Source: Lihuaxuella thermophila (lineage in GTDB: Bacteria; Bacillota; Bacilli; Thermoactinomycetales; Thermoactinomycetaceae). Taken from it: DNA of 64,000 bases. Under the pieces are notes generated by a model. The model was not told where the DNA came from. It did no database searches and saw nothing but the letters and a program-made list of their open reading frames with translations. Location: contig NZ_FOCQ01000007.1 in assembly GCF_900110165.1 (NCBI RefSeq), forward strand, positions 62,001-126,000, written 5' to 3'. Of this stretch, positions 8,233-17,700 are shown piece by piece; position 1 is the first letter of the stretch, and every line of letters starts with the position of its first letter. A program made the translations under genes and the position numbers.

Positions 8233-9573
8233 TTATTTTATTGAATGAATCTGTTCGGACTTCTTTTTCAGTCGTGAAGGGATGCGATCATGGGAAATGA
8301 GGTCTTGTAACGTCTCCCTTTCAACGACGAGATCAGCTTTCCCGTTTTGTACAAACACCACCGCAGGCCGTGGAATCCGGTTATAGTTATTCGCCATGGA
8401 ATAGTTGTAGGCCCCCGTACAGCTGACCGCCAGCAGATCTCCCTGCCTCACCTCGGGCAACCGGATATCCCAGATCAGCATATCCCCGCTTTCACAGCAT
8501 TTGCCTGCAATCGAAACAGTTTCACCTGCTTCTTCCTTCGCCCGGTTCGCCAGCATCGCTTCATATTTCGCATTGTACAGGGCAGGGCGAAGGTTGTCCG
8601 TCATTCCTCCGTCGACCGCCACATATTTTCGGACCCCGGGCACTTCTTTCACCGTGCCGATGGTGTACAGGGTGGTTCCCGCTTCCCCGACAATACTGCG
8701 GCCGGGTTCAATCCAAATTTCCGGATATCTTGGGAAATGGGCAAAAGCCCGCGTGACGGCAGATGCGATGATCTGTACATAATGCTCGGGCGGTTTCGGG
8801 GTGTCGGCAGCTTCATAGCGAATCCCAAATCCGCCGCCCATATTCAAGATACGGGTCTCAATACCGTATTGCCGATAACATTCCGTCGACAGGCCGGCCA
8901 TTTTTTCTACAGCCAATTGAAACGCTTCTGTCTCAAAGATTTGCGAACCGATATGGCAATGAAATCCTTCGAGCTCAAGATGAGAAGCCTGATGAGCCAG
9001 GAGCGCCGCCTGTTTGGCCTGGCCGCTGACAAGATCGAACCCGAACTTGGAATCTTCCTGGCCCGTTTGAATATAGGCATGGGTATGAGCCTCCACTCCC
9101 GGGCTGACACGAAGAATCACACTGGCTTTTTTTCCTTTTTCCAATGCCAGCGACTGCAACATCTCCAACTCGACAAAATTATCCGCCACAAACAAACGGA
9201 TTCCGGCATCAAGCGCCAATTCAATCTCCATGGGAGACTTATTATTGCCGTGGAAATAGATGCGTTCCGCGGGAAAATCGGCCGCGAGCGCGGTATACAA
9301 CTCACCTTCCGAGACAACGTCCAGCAGCAAGCCTTCCTCATCGACAATCCGGCACATCGCCATGGTGCTGAAAGCTTTGCTCGCATATCCTACCTGAAAG
9401 GAGAGCCCCGTCTTCTCAAACGCACGGACAAATTCCCGCATTCTTTGTCTGATGAGCTGTTCGTCCACAATATATAACGGCGTCCCGTATTTTTGAGCCA
9501 GTTCAACCGTATCGCAACCGCCCACTTCCAAGTGGCCTTGATTGTTAATCCGGCTGGTTCCGTGCAAAAACAT
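8233..9573 (-). CDS. lysA: Diaminopimelate decarboxylase
   Basis: LysA decarboxylates meso-diaminopimelate to L-lysine, the last step of lysine synthesis. The 446-residue PLP enzyme has the alanine-racemase-like barrel followed by a beta domain. The PLP lysine is K66 in VGYASKAFST; GFHCHIGSQI and the phosphate-binding GGGFGI are present, as is the catalytic cysteine in GKCCESGD. The ATG start follows AAAGGAG. Position next to the spoVA genes matches B. subtilis, where lysA follows spoVAF. It has its own terminator; upstream 9574-9730 shows no lysine riboswitch. Confidence 0.97.
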   Translation of the reverse strand: MFLHGTSRINNQGHLEVGGCDTVELAQKYGTPLYIVDEQLIRQRMREFVRAFEKTGLSFQVGYASKAFSTMAMCRIVDEEGLLLDVVSEGELYTALAADFPAERIYFHGNNKSPMEIELALDAGIRLFVADNFVELEMLQSLALEKGKKASVILRVSPGVEAHTHAYIQTGQEDSKFGFDLVSGQAKQAALLAHQASHLELEGFHCHIGSQIFETEAFQLAVEKMAGLSTECYRQYGIETRILNMGGGFGIRYEAADTPKPPEHYVQIIASAVTRAFAHFPRYPEIWIEPGRSIVGEAGTTLYTIGTVKEVPGVRKYVAVDGGMTDNLRPALYNAKYEAMLANRAKEEAGETVSIAGKCCESGDMLIWDIRLPEVRQGDLLAVSCTGAYNYSMANNYNRIPRPAVVFVQNGKADLVVERETLQDLISHDRIPSRLKKKSEQIHSIK

Positions 9574-9730
9574 GCTTCACTCTCCTTTGCTTGCCTCTGG
9601 GTGAAAAGTTAATGTTCGCTTCGACAATGGAACTTTAATACCCTTTAATATACGATAATTTACATCATAAATAAACCACCATTTTTAACATATTAACGTT
9701 AAAAAGCAATATACTCTATGTAAAAAAGAA

Positions 9731-9758
9731 CCGAATCCTCTTTACCTCGGGGATTCGG
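9731..9758 (-). terminator. Terminator overlapping the end of spoVAEA
   Basis: Minus-strand CCGAATCC and GGATTCGG form an 8-bp stem around a 12-base loop and run into TTCTTTTTT. The stem begins inside the last codons of spoVAEA; the stop codon is in the loop. Confidence 0.85.
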
Positions 9759-10347
9759 CTGTTTCGCGACGTTGGCGATCCGTGTTTCGGCTGTATTGCT
9801 CCAGGATGAGCTGAACGGCTTTGGTCGTGACGGGTGCCCCCAACCGGATCTCATCGTTTTTTCTCATCTTGCCTATATCACCGATGCCCACAATCATGGG
9901 CACTTGAATCTTATTCAACACCTCCACTGTATCGCCGAAAATACGAAGGGGCTGTTCGGGCTTGCCTTGGCCGTATTTGTCAACTGCATAACTCACCACA
10001 TTGCCGTGACAGTCCAAAGCCATCTGTACGGGGGTTCCCTGTCCCCGATAACAATTGGAAGCCACTGCAACAGCGCCCAACACTTCGATCTCCGGATGGT
10101 TCGCCACATATTGGAGTGCTTGTTCCCCCGCCCCCACGCCGGCTGAGCCGCAATCATCAAACATCACCAACACGGGGTCATAAGCCGCCTGTTTGATCAG
10201 TTCCACCAGCTGGGGACCGGTTAGGGGGCTGGGATTTCCGGCGGATAAAGAAATGCACCGGCCTCCTACCTGCCTCGCCACTTCTTCCAACGCACCTTTA
10301 GCGATCCGGTCTCCATCGGTGATCAAAATCACTTTGCGTTTGGGCAT
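9742..10347 (-). CDS. spoVAEA: Stage V sporulation protein AEA
   Basis: SpoVAEa is a soluble member of the SpoVA group, which moves dipicolinic acid into the forespore and releases it on germination. The 201 residues match the family throughout: KVILITDGDRIAKGALEEVA, GGRCISLSAGNPSPL and DPVLVMFDDCG. I start at ATG 10345-10347; a GTG immediately before it would sit too close to the AAGGGGGAG site. In B. subtilis this gene is sixth of seven in the spoVA operon. Here it follows spoVAB directly apart from a 188-bp gap holding a possible 31-codon gene. Confidence 0.93.
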   Translation of the reverse strand: MPKRKVILITDGDRIAKGALEEVARQVGGRCISLSAGNPSPLTGPQLVELIKQAAYDPVLVMFDDCGSAGVGAGEQALQYVANHPEIEVLGAVAVASNCYRGQGTPVQMALDCHGNVVSYAVDKYGQGKPEQPLRIFGDTVEVLNKIQVPMIVGIGDIGKMRKNDEIRLGAPVTTKAVQLILEQYSRNTDRQRRETAESPR

Positions 10348-10365
10348 CACACTCCCCCTTCCAGC

Positions 10366-10461
10366 TTATCGAAATGAACGTCTCAAAAACCCCATACCAC
10401 CAAGGCCCTTCCGAACCAGCTGCGGGTACACGCGGTCAGGACCAAACCGGCTCATGTCCAT
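10366..10461 (-). CDS. Possible 31-residue basic peptide between spoVAB and spoVAEA
   Basis: An ATG at 10459-10461 opens a frame of 31 codons ending TAA 18 bp before spoVAEA. The product is basic and Gly/Arg-rich (MDMSRFGPDRVYPQLV at its start, ending FLRRSFR). I do not recognise it. In favour: codon use looks like its neighbours, and it fills the gap with operon-like spacing, ending just before the spoVAEA ribosome site. Against: no clear ribosome site ahead of it (a second ATG two codons in is no better). It does not look like a remnant of spoVAC, AD or AEB. Confidence 0.3.
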   Translation of the reverse strand: MDMSRFGPDRVYPQLVRKGLGGMGFLRRSFR

Positions 10462-10534
10462 TCACATACCGTACGATTCAACCAATCATATATGCCTACC
10501 TATGCGTCTCTTTCCCATCCGTTCTTCCCGGAAA

Positions 10535-10960
10535 TCACCAGACCCGAAAGACCATCCACTGGTAGATGGACCCTGCCACTTTTCCCAGTGCCATCGCCAT
10601 TAACAGATAGAGAAGATGCTCCTGCATCCGCAGCCTTTTTGCCAAAATCGGCAAAACATTGATCACTTCCGTCAAGGCGGCGGCCAAAAGTCCCACAAAA
10701 ATCCCCATTGTCAAGCCGAGCGGGATCGTCGCCCAATCCGGGAAGCCCATTTCCCATCCCCGGAAATCGATCCAGGTAAAGAAGAGCACCCCCAAAACAA
10801 TCGAGTATTCGCAACCCCGGATAAACCGATGCGCTTTCGTCATCTGCACGAGCCTGGGTACGATATCCAATACGGTAATAAAAGCGACAAACCCGCTTCC
10901 GACGGCTATTCCCCCCGCCAAACCGATAAATATCAATATCAAACTATACAGAAGTTCCAT
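10535..10960 (-). CDS. spoVAB: Stage V sporulation protein AB
   Basis: SpoVAB is a small inner forespore membrane protein of the SpoVA dipicolinic-acid channel group. The 141 residues hold about four to five membrane segments; GGIAVGSGFVAFITVLDIVP and GIFVGLLAAALTEVINVLPI are characteristic. The start ATG near 10960 lies inside the 3' end of spoVAA, giving a 17-bp overlap and probable translational coupling. The open frame extends 34 codons further upstream but that part is the spoVAA reading region in another frame. Expression is presumably sigma-G dependent as in B. subtilis; I did not find a promoter. Confidence 0.93.
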   Translation of the reverse strand: MELLYSLILIFIGLAGGIAVGSGFVAFITVLDIVPRLVQMTKAHRFIRGCEYSIVLGVLFFTWIDFRGWEMGFPDWATIPLGLTMGIFVGLLAAALTEVINVLPILAKRLRMQEHLLYLLMAMALGKVAGSIYQWMVFRVW

Positions 10961-11567
10961 GGGAATCCCGTTCCACTTTTTGCTTTTCGTCATTGATGAC
11001 ATACTGATCAATGGTTTCCTGGTAAAGGAACATTTCCAATTCCATCGGGCTTGGCTCTTCATTAAAGCGTCTTTTAAACAGATGGTTAAAAAATAAGATC
11101 ATACCCGTACCGATCCCGATGGAATACGGGATTTGCAGGATCAGAGGCTGATGGACGTGTCGGCCGGTCACCAAATAATAGATTCGTTGGTGCACTTCCT
11201 GCATGCTGACATCCACGTGGAAATTCATAATCGCCAGCCCGGAACCGACAAATAAAATCATCCATACCAGGAGCACCAGGATGATTCTGGGCTCTTTGGC
11301 AGGAGGATGAACTTCGATAATCGTCTGGGTCGGCCCCACATTTCGAACATCCAGCGAAGGAGCCTGTTCACTGATCAGGCCCAGTATATCCAGAGAATCG
11401 ATGACCGTATAATTTCCATGGTTGAGAGAAGCAGCGTATACAGGGATTTCTTTTATTTCTTCACAAACGGCGCCCCCCGCCAACCTGCAAATATCTTTGA
11501 TGCGTAACAGTTGCCCAGGCTGCGCTTGCACTTTTTTCTTCAGCCGCAGATAGAGAATCGGTTTCAC
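10944..11567 (-). CDS. spoVAA: Stage V sporulation protein AA
   Basis: SpoVAA is the first SpoVA protein, with a soluble N-terminal domain and C-terminal membrane helices. The 207 residues match the family (LYLRLKKKV at the start, VHPPAKEPRIILVLLVWMIL before the first membrane helix near residue 95, a second near 150). It follows sigF by 115 bp, separated by a terminator, exactly the B. subtilis order sigF-spoVAA-spoVAB. The 3' end overlaps spoVAB. Confidence 0.92.
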   Translation of the reverse strand: MKPILYLRLKKKVQAQPGQLLRIKDICRLAGGAVCEEIKEIPVYAASLNHGNYTVIDSLDILGLISEQAPSLDVRNVGPTQTIIEVHPPAKEPRIILVLLVWMILFVGSGLAIMNFHVDVSMQEVHQRIYYLVTGRHVHQPLILQIPYSIGIGTGMILFFNHLFKRRFNEEPSPMELEMFLYQETIDQYVINDEKQKVERDSHGTSV

Positions 11568-11649
11568 AAGGGCAACTTCCTTTCATGCATTGATATGATT
11601 AGTATGCTACACCCCGCTCTCTGCATGCACAAAAATAACCATGTAAAAA

Positions 11650-11669
11650 GCACCTCTTCAAACAGGTGC
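11650..11669 (-). terminator. Terminator after sigF
   Basis: Minus-strand GCACCT/AGGTGC with an eight-base loop and a TTTTTA tract, 14 bp past the sigF stop. It separates the spoIIA operon from spoVA. Confidence 0.8.
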
Positions 11670-11682
11670 CTTGGAGAAACAT

Positions 11683-12441
11683 CTATTTAAAATCCAGCTC
11701 CTCGCGGATCCGCGCAATGATTTTCTTTTCCAGACGGGATACTTGCACTTGTGAGATTCCCAGTCTTTCCGCTACTTCCGACTGGGTTTGATCTTTGAAA
11801 TAACGCAGGTAAACAATTAATTTTTCCCGGTCGGACAAACGGTGAATGGCCTCTTTTAAAGCCAGTTTGTCGAACCAGGAAGTCTCGGTTTTGTCGGCAA
11901 TCTGGTCCATTAAGGTAATCGGGTCTCCGTCATTTTCATAGACCGTTTCATGGATGGAGGTCGGGGCGCGGTTGGCTTCCTGGGCAAACACGATTTCCTC
12001 CGGGTCGACACCCATCTCCGCGGCAATCTCTTGAACGGTTGGTACCCGGTTTAATTTTTTGACCAATTCATCTTTGGTCTTGCGCACTTTGTTGGCCATT
12101 TCCTTGAGGGAACGGCTCACTTTCACCATGCCGTCATCACGGAGAAAGCGCTGGATTTCGCCGATAATCATCGGAACCGCATAGGTGGAAAATTTGACGT
12201 CATAATTTAAGTCAAACTTATCCACTGCCTTTAAGAGACCGATACAGCCGATCTGAAAGAGATCTTCCGCTTCGTATCCACGGTTCAAAAAGCGTTGGAC
12301 GACAGACCACACCAAGCGAATATTGTGATTGATCAGCTTGTCGCGGGATTCTACATCCCCTTGCTGACTGGCCTGAATCAACTGTCTTACTTCTTCGTCA
12401 GAGAGATGACCATGTCTGCTGTTGCGTACATCCGCATCCAT
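11683..12441 (-). CDS. sigF: RNA polymerase sigma-F factor, forespore-specific
   Basis: SigF directs the first forespore-specific transcription and is held inactive by SpoIIAB until SpoIIAA is dephosphorylated. The 252 residues show region 2 (INHNIRLVWSVVQRFLNRGY, GCIGLLKAVDKFD), region 3 and the region 4 helix-turn-helix QSEVAERLGISQVQVSRLEK. The ATG start follows GAGGGATC and lies 10 bp after spoIIAB. The three-gene spoIIA operon is intact and in the standard order. In B. subtilis it is read from a sigma-H promoter and later from the dacF promoter. Confidence 0.97.
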   Translation of the reverse strand: MDADVRNSRHGHLSDEEVRQLIQASQQGDVESRDKLINHNIRLVWSVVQRFLNRGYEAEDLFQIGCIGLLKAVDKFDLNYDVKFSTYAVPMIIGEIQRFLRDDGMVKVSRSLKEMANKVRKTKDELVKKLNRVPTVQEIAAEMGVDPEEIVFAQEANRAPTSIHETVYENDGDPITLMDQIADKTETSWFDKLALKEAIHRLSDREKLIVYLRYFKDQTQSEVAERLGISQVQVSRLEKKIIARIREELDFK

Positions 12442-12451
12442 AAGAGATCCC

Positions 12452-12907
12452 TCAATTAGCCATCGTTTGCTGATGGCTTTTCAAGTATTTCACCATATAG
12501 ACAGTTGTTCCTTGCCCCGGTTTGGAGTGGATGGTCACCTCATCCATGAAGTTTTCCATGATGGTGAAGCCCATTCCCGACCGCTCCAATTCCGGTTTGG
12601 ACGTATAGAGCGGCTGTCTCGCTTCATTGATATCCGGGATGCCCACGCCTTGATCGGAAATGGTAATGCTGACGCGTGAACCCTCGATTTCAACGCGGAT
12701 GTAGATCATCCCTTCCGTCCGCTCTTCATAACCATGGATGACTGCATTGGTGACGGCTTCAGAAACGACGGTTTTGATGTCGGTCAACTCCTCCATCGTC
12801 GGATCCAACTGGGAAACAAAGGAGGCCACAGCCACACGGGCAAATGCTTCATTTTCGGAACGGCTTGGAAATTTCAGCTCCATAAAGTTTTTATGTCCTT
12901 CGTTCAT
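12452..12907 (-). CDS. spoIIAB: Anti-sigma F factor and serine kinase
   Basis: SpoIIAB binds and inhibits sigma-F and phosphorylates SpoIIAA on serine. It is a GHKL ATPase: N box [12 protein letters not shown]1 box SDQGVGIPD and G2 box RSGMGFTIM are visible. I start at ATG 12905-12907, which overlaps the spoIIAA stop by three bases (ATGA junction) and sits behind GGGGTGG; the open frame extends five codons upstream. The 151-residue protein is normal for the family. Confidence 0.96.
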   Translation of the reverse strand: MNEGHKNFMELKFPSRSENEAFARVAVASFVSQLDPTMEELTDIKTVVSEAVTNAVIHGYEERTEGMIYIRVEIEGSRVSITISDQGVGIPDINEARQPLYTSKPELERSGMGFTIMENFMDEVTIHSKPGQGTTVYMVKYLKSHQQTMAN

Positions 12908-13257
12908 GATGCCACCCCACATGCGGAAACTGCACTGCGCTCATCTTCATAGATCGGAAGAATTTTAAATAAGCCCGACATCTCCATCAAACGGTAAATG
13001 GATGGCCGGATGGAGCAGAGCATCATTTTTCCTCCCAACTGAGTCACCTTTTTATATCGCCCCAAAATGACTCCCAACCCGGAACTGTCCATAAATTCCA
13101 AATCGGCCAAATTGAGTACCAGATGGGTATAAATCCCCTTTTCCAATTCCGTTTCAATGGTGCGGCGGACTTTTTCAGCCGTATGATGGTCCAGCTCTCC
13201 ACATAACCGCACAACGAGTACATTGCGAGAGTGCTGTACTTGAAGGGTTAAACTCAT
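12904..13257 (-). CDS. spoIIAA: Anti-sigma F factor antagonist
   Basis: SpoIIAA is a STAS-domain protein that, when unphosphorylated, displaces sigma-F from SpoIIAB. The 117 residues include the phosphorylation loop [13 protein letters not shown] with the target serine at about residue 58, as in B. subtilis. The ATG start follows AGAGGAGAG. It is the first gene of the spoIIA operon and follows dacF's terminator. An AGGAAAG...GAAAT pair upstream vaguely resembles a sigma-H promoter but is too weak to annotate. Confidence 0.96.
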   Translation of the reverse strand: MSLTLQVQHSRNVLVVRLCGELDHHTAEKVRRTIETELEKGIYTHLVLNLADLEFMDSSGLGVILGRYKKVTQLGGKMMLCSIRPSIYRLMEMSGLFKILPIYEDERSAVSACGVAS

Positions 13258-13341
13258 CTGCTGCTCTCCTCTCTCTATTTTTATCCTATATTTCTACGAG
13301 CTTCCTGTTCTTTCCTGCTCCGATTCACAAGAACAAAAAAA

Positions 13342-13379
13342 TCGAGGAACCTTGTCCTTTTTGTCCAAGTATTCCCCGA
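13342..13379 (-). terminator. Terminator after dacF
   Basis: Minus-strand TCGGGGAA pairs with TTCCTCGA, with an inner CTTG/CAAG stem, followed by seven T residues. It begins 9 bp after the dacF stop. Confidence 0.85.
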
Positions 13380-13387
13380 CTTCGAGT

Positions 13388-14569
13388 CTACTCTGCCTCC
13401 CGCTCTTCTTCAGGCATGAATAAGACGTTTTTCACTGTACGTTTAATGGTTGACCAGATGCTTGCTTCCTGCACTTCGCTGGAGCTGGTCAATTCCAGTT
13501 CAGCAACGATTTTTCCATCTCTCTCAAATTGAATTTTCCCGAGCGTTTCTCCCTTTCGAATCGGAGCTTCTAACTTTTCCCATACAATCTTTTTGGTATA
13601 GGCATTTGGGTTGTCCCCTTTTCGCATCAACAAACTGACATTGTGATTGGCACGAATCTGAATGGTTTCCGGATCTCCTTTTTCAATCGGCTTCCGGGCA
13701 ATCAGGTCGCCTTTTTTATAGACGACATGGCTCGTATACCGGTTAAACGCAAAATCGAGCATTTGGCAAATTTCCTGATTTCTCTTCTTGGTATCCGGTG
13801 CACCCATCACCACGGCAATCGCCCGGAAATTGCCCCGTTTTGCCGTTGCTGTCAGACAAAATCGGGCCTCGGACGTATATCCGGTTTTCAGTCCATCCAA
13901 TCCCTCATAAAAACGGACCAGTTTGTTCGTATTGACCAGCCAGAATGGCTTTTTGCTGTTCTGGCGCAAATAGTCCTCATAGATCCCGGTGTATTTGGTA
14001 ATCTCCGGATGCTTTAACAGTTCCCTCGACATGACGGCGATATCATAGGCCGAAGAATAGTGATCTTTGGCAGGCAAGCCGTTCGTATTTTGAAAATGCG
14101 TATTTTTTAATCCCAGCTCTTTGGCCCGTTGATTCATCATCTCGACAAATTGATCTTCCGTTCCGGCGATATATTCGGCTAAAGCGACCGAAGCATCATT
14201 GGCGGAAACGACGGCGACCGCTTTCAAGAGTTCTTCCACGGTCATCTGCTCCCCGGGCTCCAGATAGATCTGGGAACCTCCCATCGAAGCCGCATGCTCA
14301 CTCACCCGAACCGGATCTTTCAGTGAGATTTTCCCGTCGTCCAGGGCTTCCATCACTAACAGCATGGTCATCACTTTCGTGATGCTGGCTGGAGGCAGGG
14401 GTTTATGACTGTTTTTCTCAAACAGGACAGTGCCCGTATCTGCGTCCATCAGAACCGCAGAGATCGCCTGGGGCGCCAAATCTTGTTCTGTTTCAGCAAA
14501 TGCCTTGGGAAGAAATAGAGTACATCCAAGGCAAAACGCCAACATCATGATGCCGAATCGTGTTCGCAT
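13388..14569 (-). CDS. dacF: Sporulation D-alanyl-D-alanine carboxypeptidase
   Basis: This low-molecular-weight penicillin-binding protein trims the terminal D-Ala of peptidoglycan stem peptides. The 393 residues begin with a signal peptide cleaved near KAFA-ET. The three serine-peptidase motifs are present: S62-I-T-K, SAND (SxN) and KTG in GLKTGYT. The C-terminal region has the PBP5-like beta domain and a basic, amphipathic end. Position immediately before spoIIAA matches B. subtilis dacF, a forespore gene, which favours dacF over dacA. GGAGGG precedes the ATG. Confidence 0.93.
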   Translation of the reverse strand: MRTRFGIMMLAFCLGCTLFLPKAFAETEQDLAPQAISAVLMDADTGTVLFEKNSHKPLPPASITKVMTMLLVMEALDDGKISLKDPVRVSEHAASMGGSQIYLEPGEQMTVEELLKAVAVVSANDASVALAEYIAGTEDQFVEMMNQRAKELGLKNTHFQNTNGLPAKDHYSSAYDIAVMSRELLKHPEITKYTGIYEDYLRQNSKKPFWLVNTNKLVRFYEGLDGLKTGYTSEARFCLTATAKRGNFRAIAVVMGAPDTKKRNQEICQMLDFAFNRYTSHVVYKKGDLIARKPIEKGDPETIQIRANHNVSLLMRKGDNPNAYTKKIVWEKLEAPIRKGETLGKIQFERDGKIVAELELTSSSEVQEASIWSTIKRTVKNVLFMPEEEREAE

Positions 14570-14655
14570 CCATCGTCCCTCCTATTCAATGTATCCTTAG
14601 TCTGAACACGATACAGGTTAATTATTCCAGAAGCATCCCGCGAGTATACAAAAAA

Positions 14656-14685
14656 GCTTTCACTCTTTGCAGAAAGAGTGAAAGC
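14656..14685 (-). terminator. Terminator after the dynamin gene
   Basis: A perfect 13-bp stem (GCTTTCACTCTTT with AAAGAGTGAAAGC) with a four-base loop runs into TTTTTTG on the minus strand, 31 bp after the dynA stop. Confidence 0.9.
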
Positions 14686-14716
14686 CTGGTGTACGGGACT
14701 GAAAAATTGAAGCGGG

Positions 14717-17700
14717 CTATAACTGCTCCATTTCCTTTTCCATCTCTCCGATCTTCTGTTTGATCTTAGCGGCAGCCTCCTCATACACAGCGGGGTCCGC
14801 TTTTTCCGAACAAGCCAGGAAGATGCTCTCATAATAGTGTTCGCAATCGGATTTTAGCTTCTCCTTCATCTGTTCGGTCATGAGACGCCATTCCTGTTGA
14901 TAGTGACCGAAAAACCGCTTCTGTTCCTGCTCCAAATAGCAGGCAACTGCCGGTTCCAATACTTTTTTCATTTCTTCTTGCATGCGTGTCTTGTCATTCT
15001 TCTCGAAAAAAGATTTGGTACTTTTAAACACAGCGATCGCGCTTTTAAAAGATTGCACGGTGAGGTCCTGAAACGGATCTTTAAACTCCAATTGCCGGAA
15101 TGAATCGTTCAGTTTCAAGGATAAGGGCAGCTCATGGTCGATCTTTTTGCACCGGTCCGCCATGGTCTGTAAGTGGGTATCGCCTTTGTCATTCAGCCAT
15201 TTTTCGATCCTGAGCGAGGTAGCTCTCATCTCTTGCAACAGATCGTGCTGCATAAAGTCGGCCATTTCCATCACGCAGGCTTTTAATTTCTGTTTCACGT
15301 CCCCGCCGTCTTCCCTCAGTGCGGACGGATTAAAGATCTCGGTAAAAATGTCATGATATCTGAAGAACAACCGCTGTTTCACATAATAAAGAAGTTCGTT
15401 GATCTCCTGCTCCAAGGCAAGCTCTTCCGAGCGTGGATCATACTCATGAATCGATTGCAGCACTCTGGCCTTCTCTCGCTCATATTGCTCTTTTTTCCGC
15501 TGTTTTTCTTCGTTTCCCTGCCGGGCGGCCTCGATGATCGAACTCAATACACGTACAGCCCGATGCAGGTCGCTCTTCATACTGTTCAAGGATACCAGCA
15601 TCAGATCTTTCATCATAAATGAGGAAAACGCCTGTTCAAACACGCGCAGACCGGAATGTCCGTCCGGTTTTTCTCCTTTCTTTTCCGCCAGGGCCAGCAG
15701 GCTTGAAACCGCAAACAATCTGGGGTTTCGAATGCCGTATTCCAGAAGCTGTTCCTTGATGTATTGTTTGACCGCCTGAAGTTCCTCCGGAGAAGAAGCC
15801 AAATCAGCCGCATTGATGATAAAAAACATTTTATCCAGTGCAAATGTATCTTTTACCCTTCCCAATTGGAGAAGAAACTCGCGGTCCGCCCGGGAGAAAG
15901 GATGGTTGTAATAGGTGACAAAAAAGCAGGCATCGGCATTTTTGATATACCGGAATGCCACTTCCGTGTGCCGGGCGTGAATCGAATTGGCTCCCGGCGT
16001 GTCCACGAGGGTGACTCCCTGTCGCGTGAGCGGGCAATCGTAATAAAGCTCGACGGACTCGACAAAACATGATTTTTCCTCATTGGCTACATAGTCGGCA
16101 AACTCATCGACACCCAGGATCAACTGCTCTCCCAGCAACCCGGCAAATGCCGCGAACCCTTTTTGCACCGCCTGCAGAAAAGGCAAGGCTGTCTTTTGCC
16201 GTTCGGCGGGCGCCGAACCAAAGCTTAGATGATGGATTCCCTGTACCGCTTCCTCCAGTGAAGCAGGCTCTTGTTCAAACAACTTATACACTTGCTTTAA
16301 ATCCCGGAACAGTGTTTCCCGTGTCTTAAAGCGGATGACAACCTGACCGTGGGGATGCCCGTCCGTCGGAGGGCAAACCTTATTAATGGTTGCCGTTGTC
16401 GGGTTGGGCGAAACCGGGAGCAGCTGTTCTCCGATAAGCGCATTGGCGAACGAAGATTTACCGGCACTGAATGCCCCGAATAAAGCGACGGTAAATTGTT
16501 TCGTTTCCGCCCGCTGCCGTTTTTCCATCAGCTCTGTTCGGATTCGCTGCAGGCCCTGAAGATCGCCCATCAGATTCTCGCAAACTTCCACATGGTTCAG
16601 TGTCCGTTTTATTCTGGACGTGAGATCCCCGGCTTCCCTCGCGGACCCGGCTTTTTCTTCATCAGATACTTCACTTTCCTGCCGGGAAACATTCGATTTC
16701 AGCGAACTTGTAAATCTCTCTTTGGATAACTGAACCGGTTTCCTGTTCTCCAAGAACTCCTCGATCTCGGCAGGAGCATGAACTTCTTTCCGACCGTGTA
16801 AGAGATCGTTCAAATGCTCTTCATATCCATCCAGTTGTTCATTTACCAAGGCAATGTCACGGGTGACTTTCAAGTATTGTTCATACCGGCGGAGTTTCTC
16901 CTCCATCCGTTCCCGTTCGTCCATCAACCTCTCTTCCAGCTTTTGCCCAATTGAAGCAAAAAATGCGTTTGCTTGCTGCCGGTACAAACGCTTGATTTCA
17001 TTCGCAAGATCTTCCGCGTAAGTGAGGAGATAGTTTCCCGTGAGGCCGGCTCCGGCCTTGACCACTTTGGAAATGATCGCCGGTTCCAGCAAAGCGCCGC
17101 AGGAATAAATGTTTTCGGCAAACGCCTCTGTATAGAGGTCATGTTGTTTTAAAAATTGAATCAGGAACTGTTTGAAATGCACGTCGATCTGGGTTTCTAC
17201 CGTTTGTTTCAGCTTTTCATAGAAGGCTGATGCGCGGCGTTCTTTCTCTTTTTCCGTTTTGGCTCTGGAAAAGAAAAAGCCGACTTTGAAATCAGATTTG
17301 ACCGTTTCCAGGTACAATCCGGCCAGCTCCCGCACGTCATACGGCATCAGGTATGCATTTTTCAGAATGGACTCGATTTCTTGCTTATATGCCGTTTCGA
17401 TCTTGTTCAGCCGGTTGTGCATCTCCTGTTGTGCTTGACGAAGCGAATCCAGCGTTTGTTCAATCTCCTCTTGCGGAGGCAGTTGCCCGTTCAGCTCATT
17501 CAGCCATTTCTCGATCGTTTCCCGGTTTCTTTCCCGGAGAGAAGTCAGGTGTTCACCGATTAAATAGGCCGCTTCAGCCAAGGCACTGGTTTGAATCAGC
17601 TCTTCTCTTTCCCGGATCAGGCTTTCCAGGAATTGTTCCAATTTACGGAATTCATTAAAAGGATGATGCGGCTGGCGCAGCGAGGTGTAAAAGATGCCGT

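Noticed and set aside
8347-9477. 376-codon plus-strand frame opposite lysA
   Set aside because: Lies entirely over lysA, which is certain; no family resemblance.
9574-9730. Lysine riboswitch upstream of lysA
   Set aside because: The upstream stretch is short and AT-rich and lacks the conserved L-box blocks.
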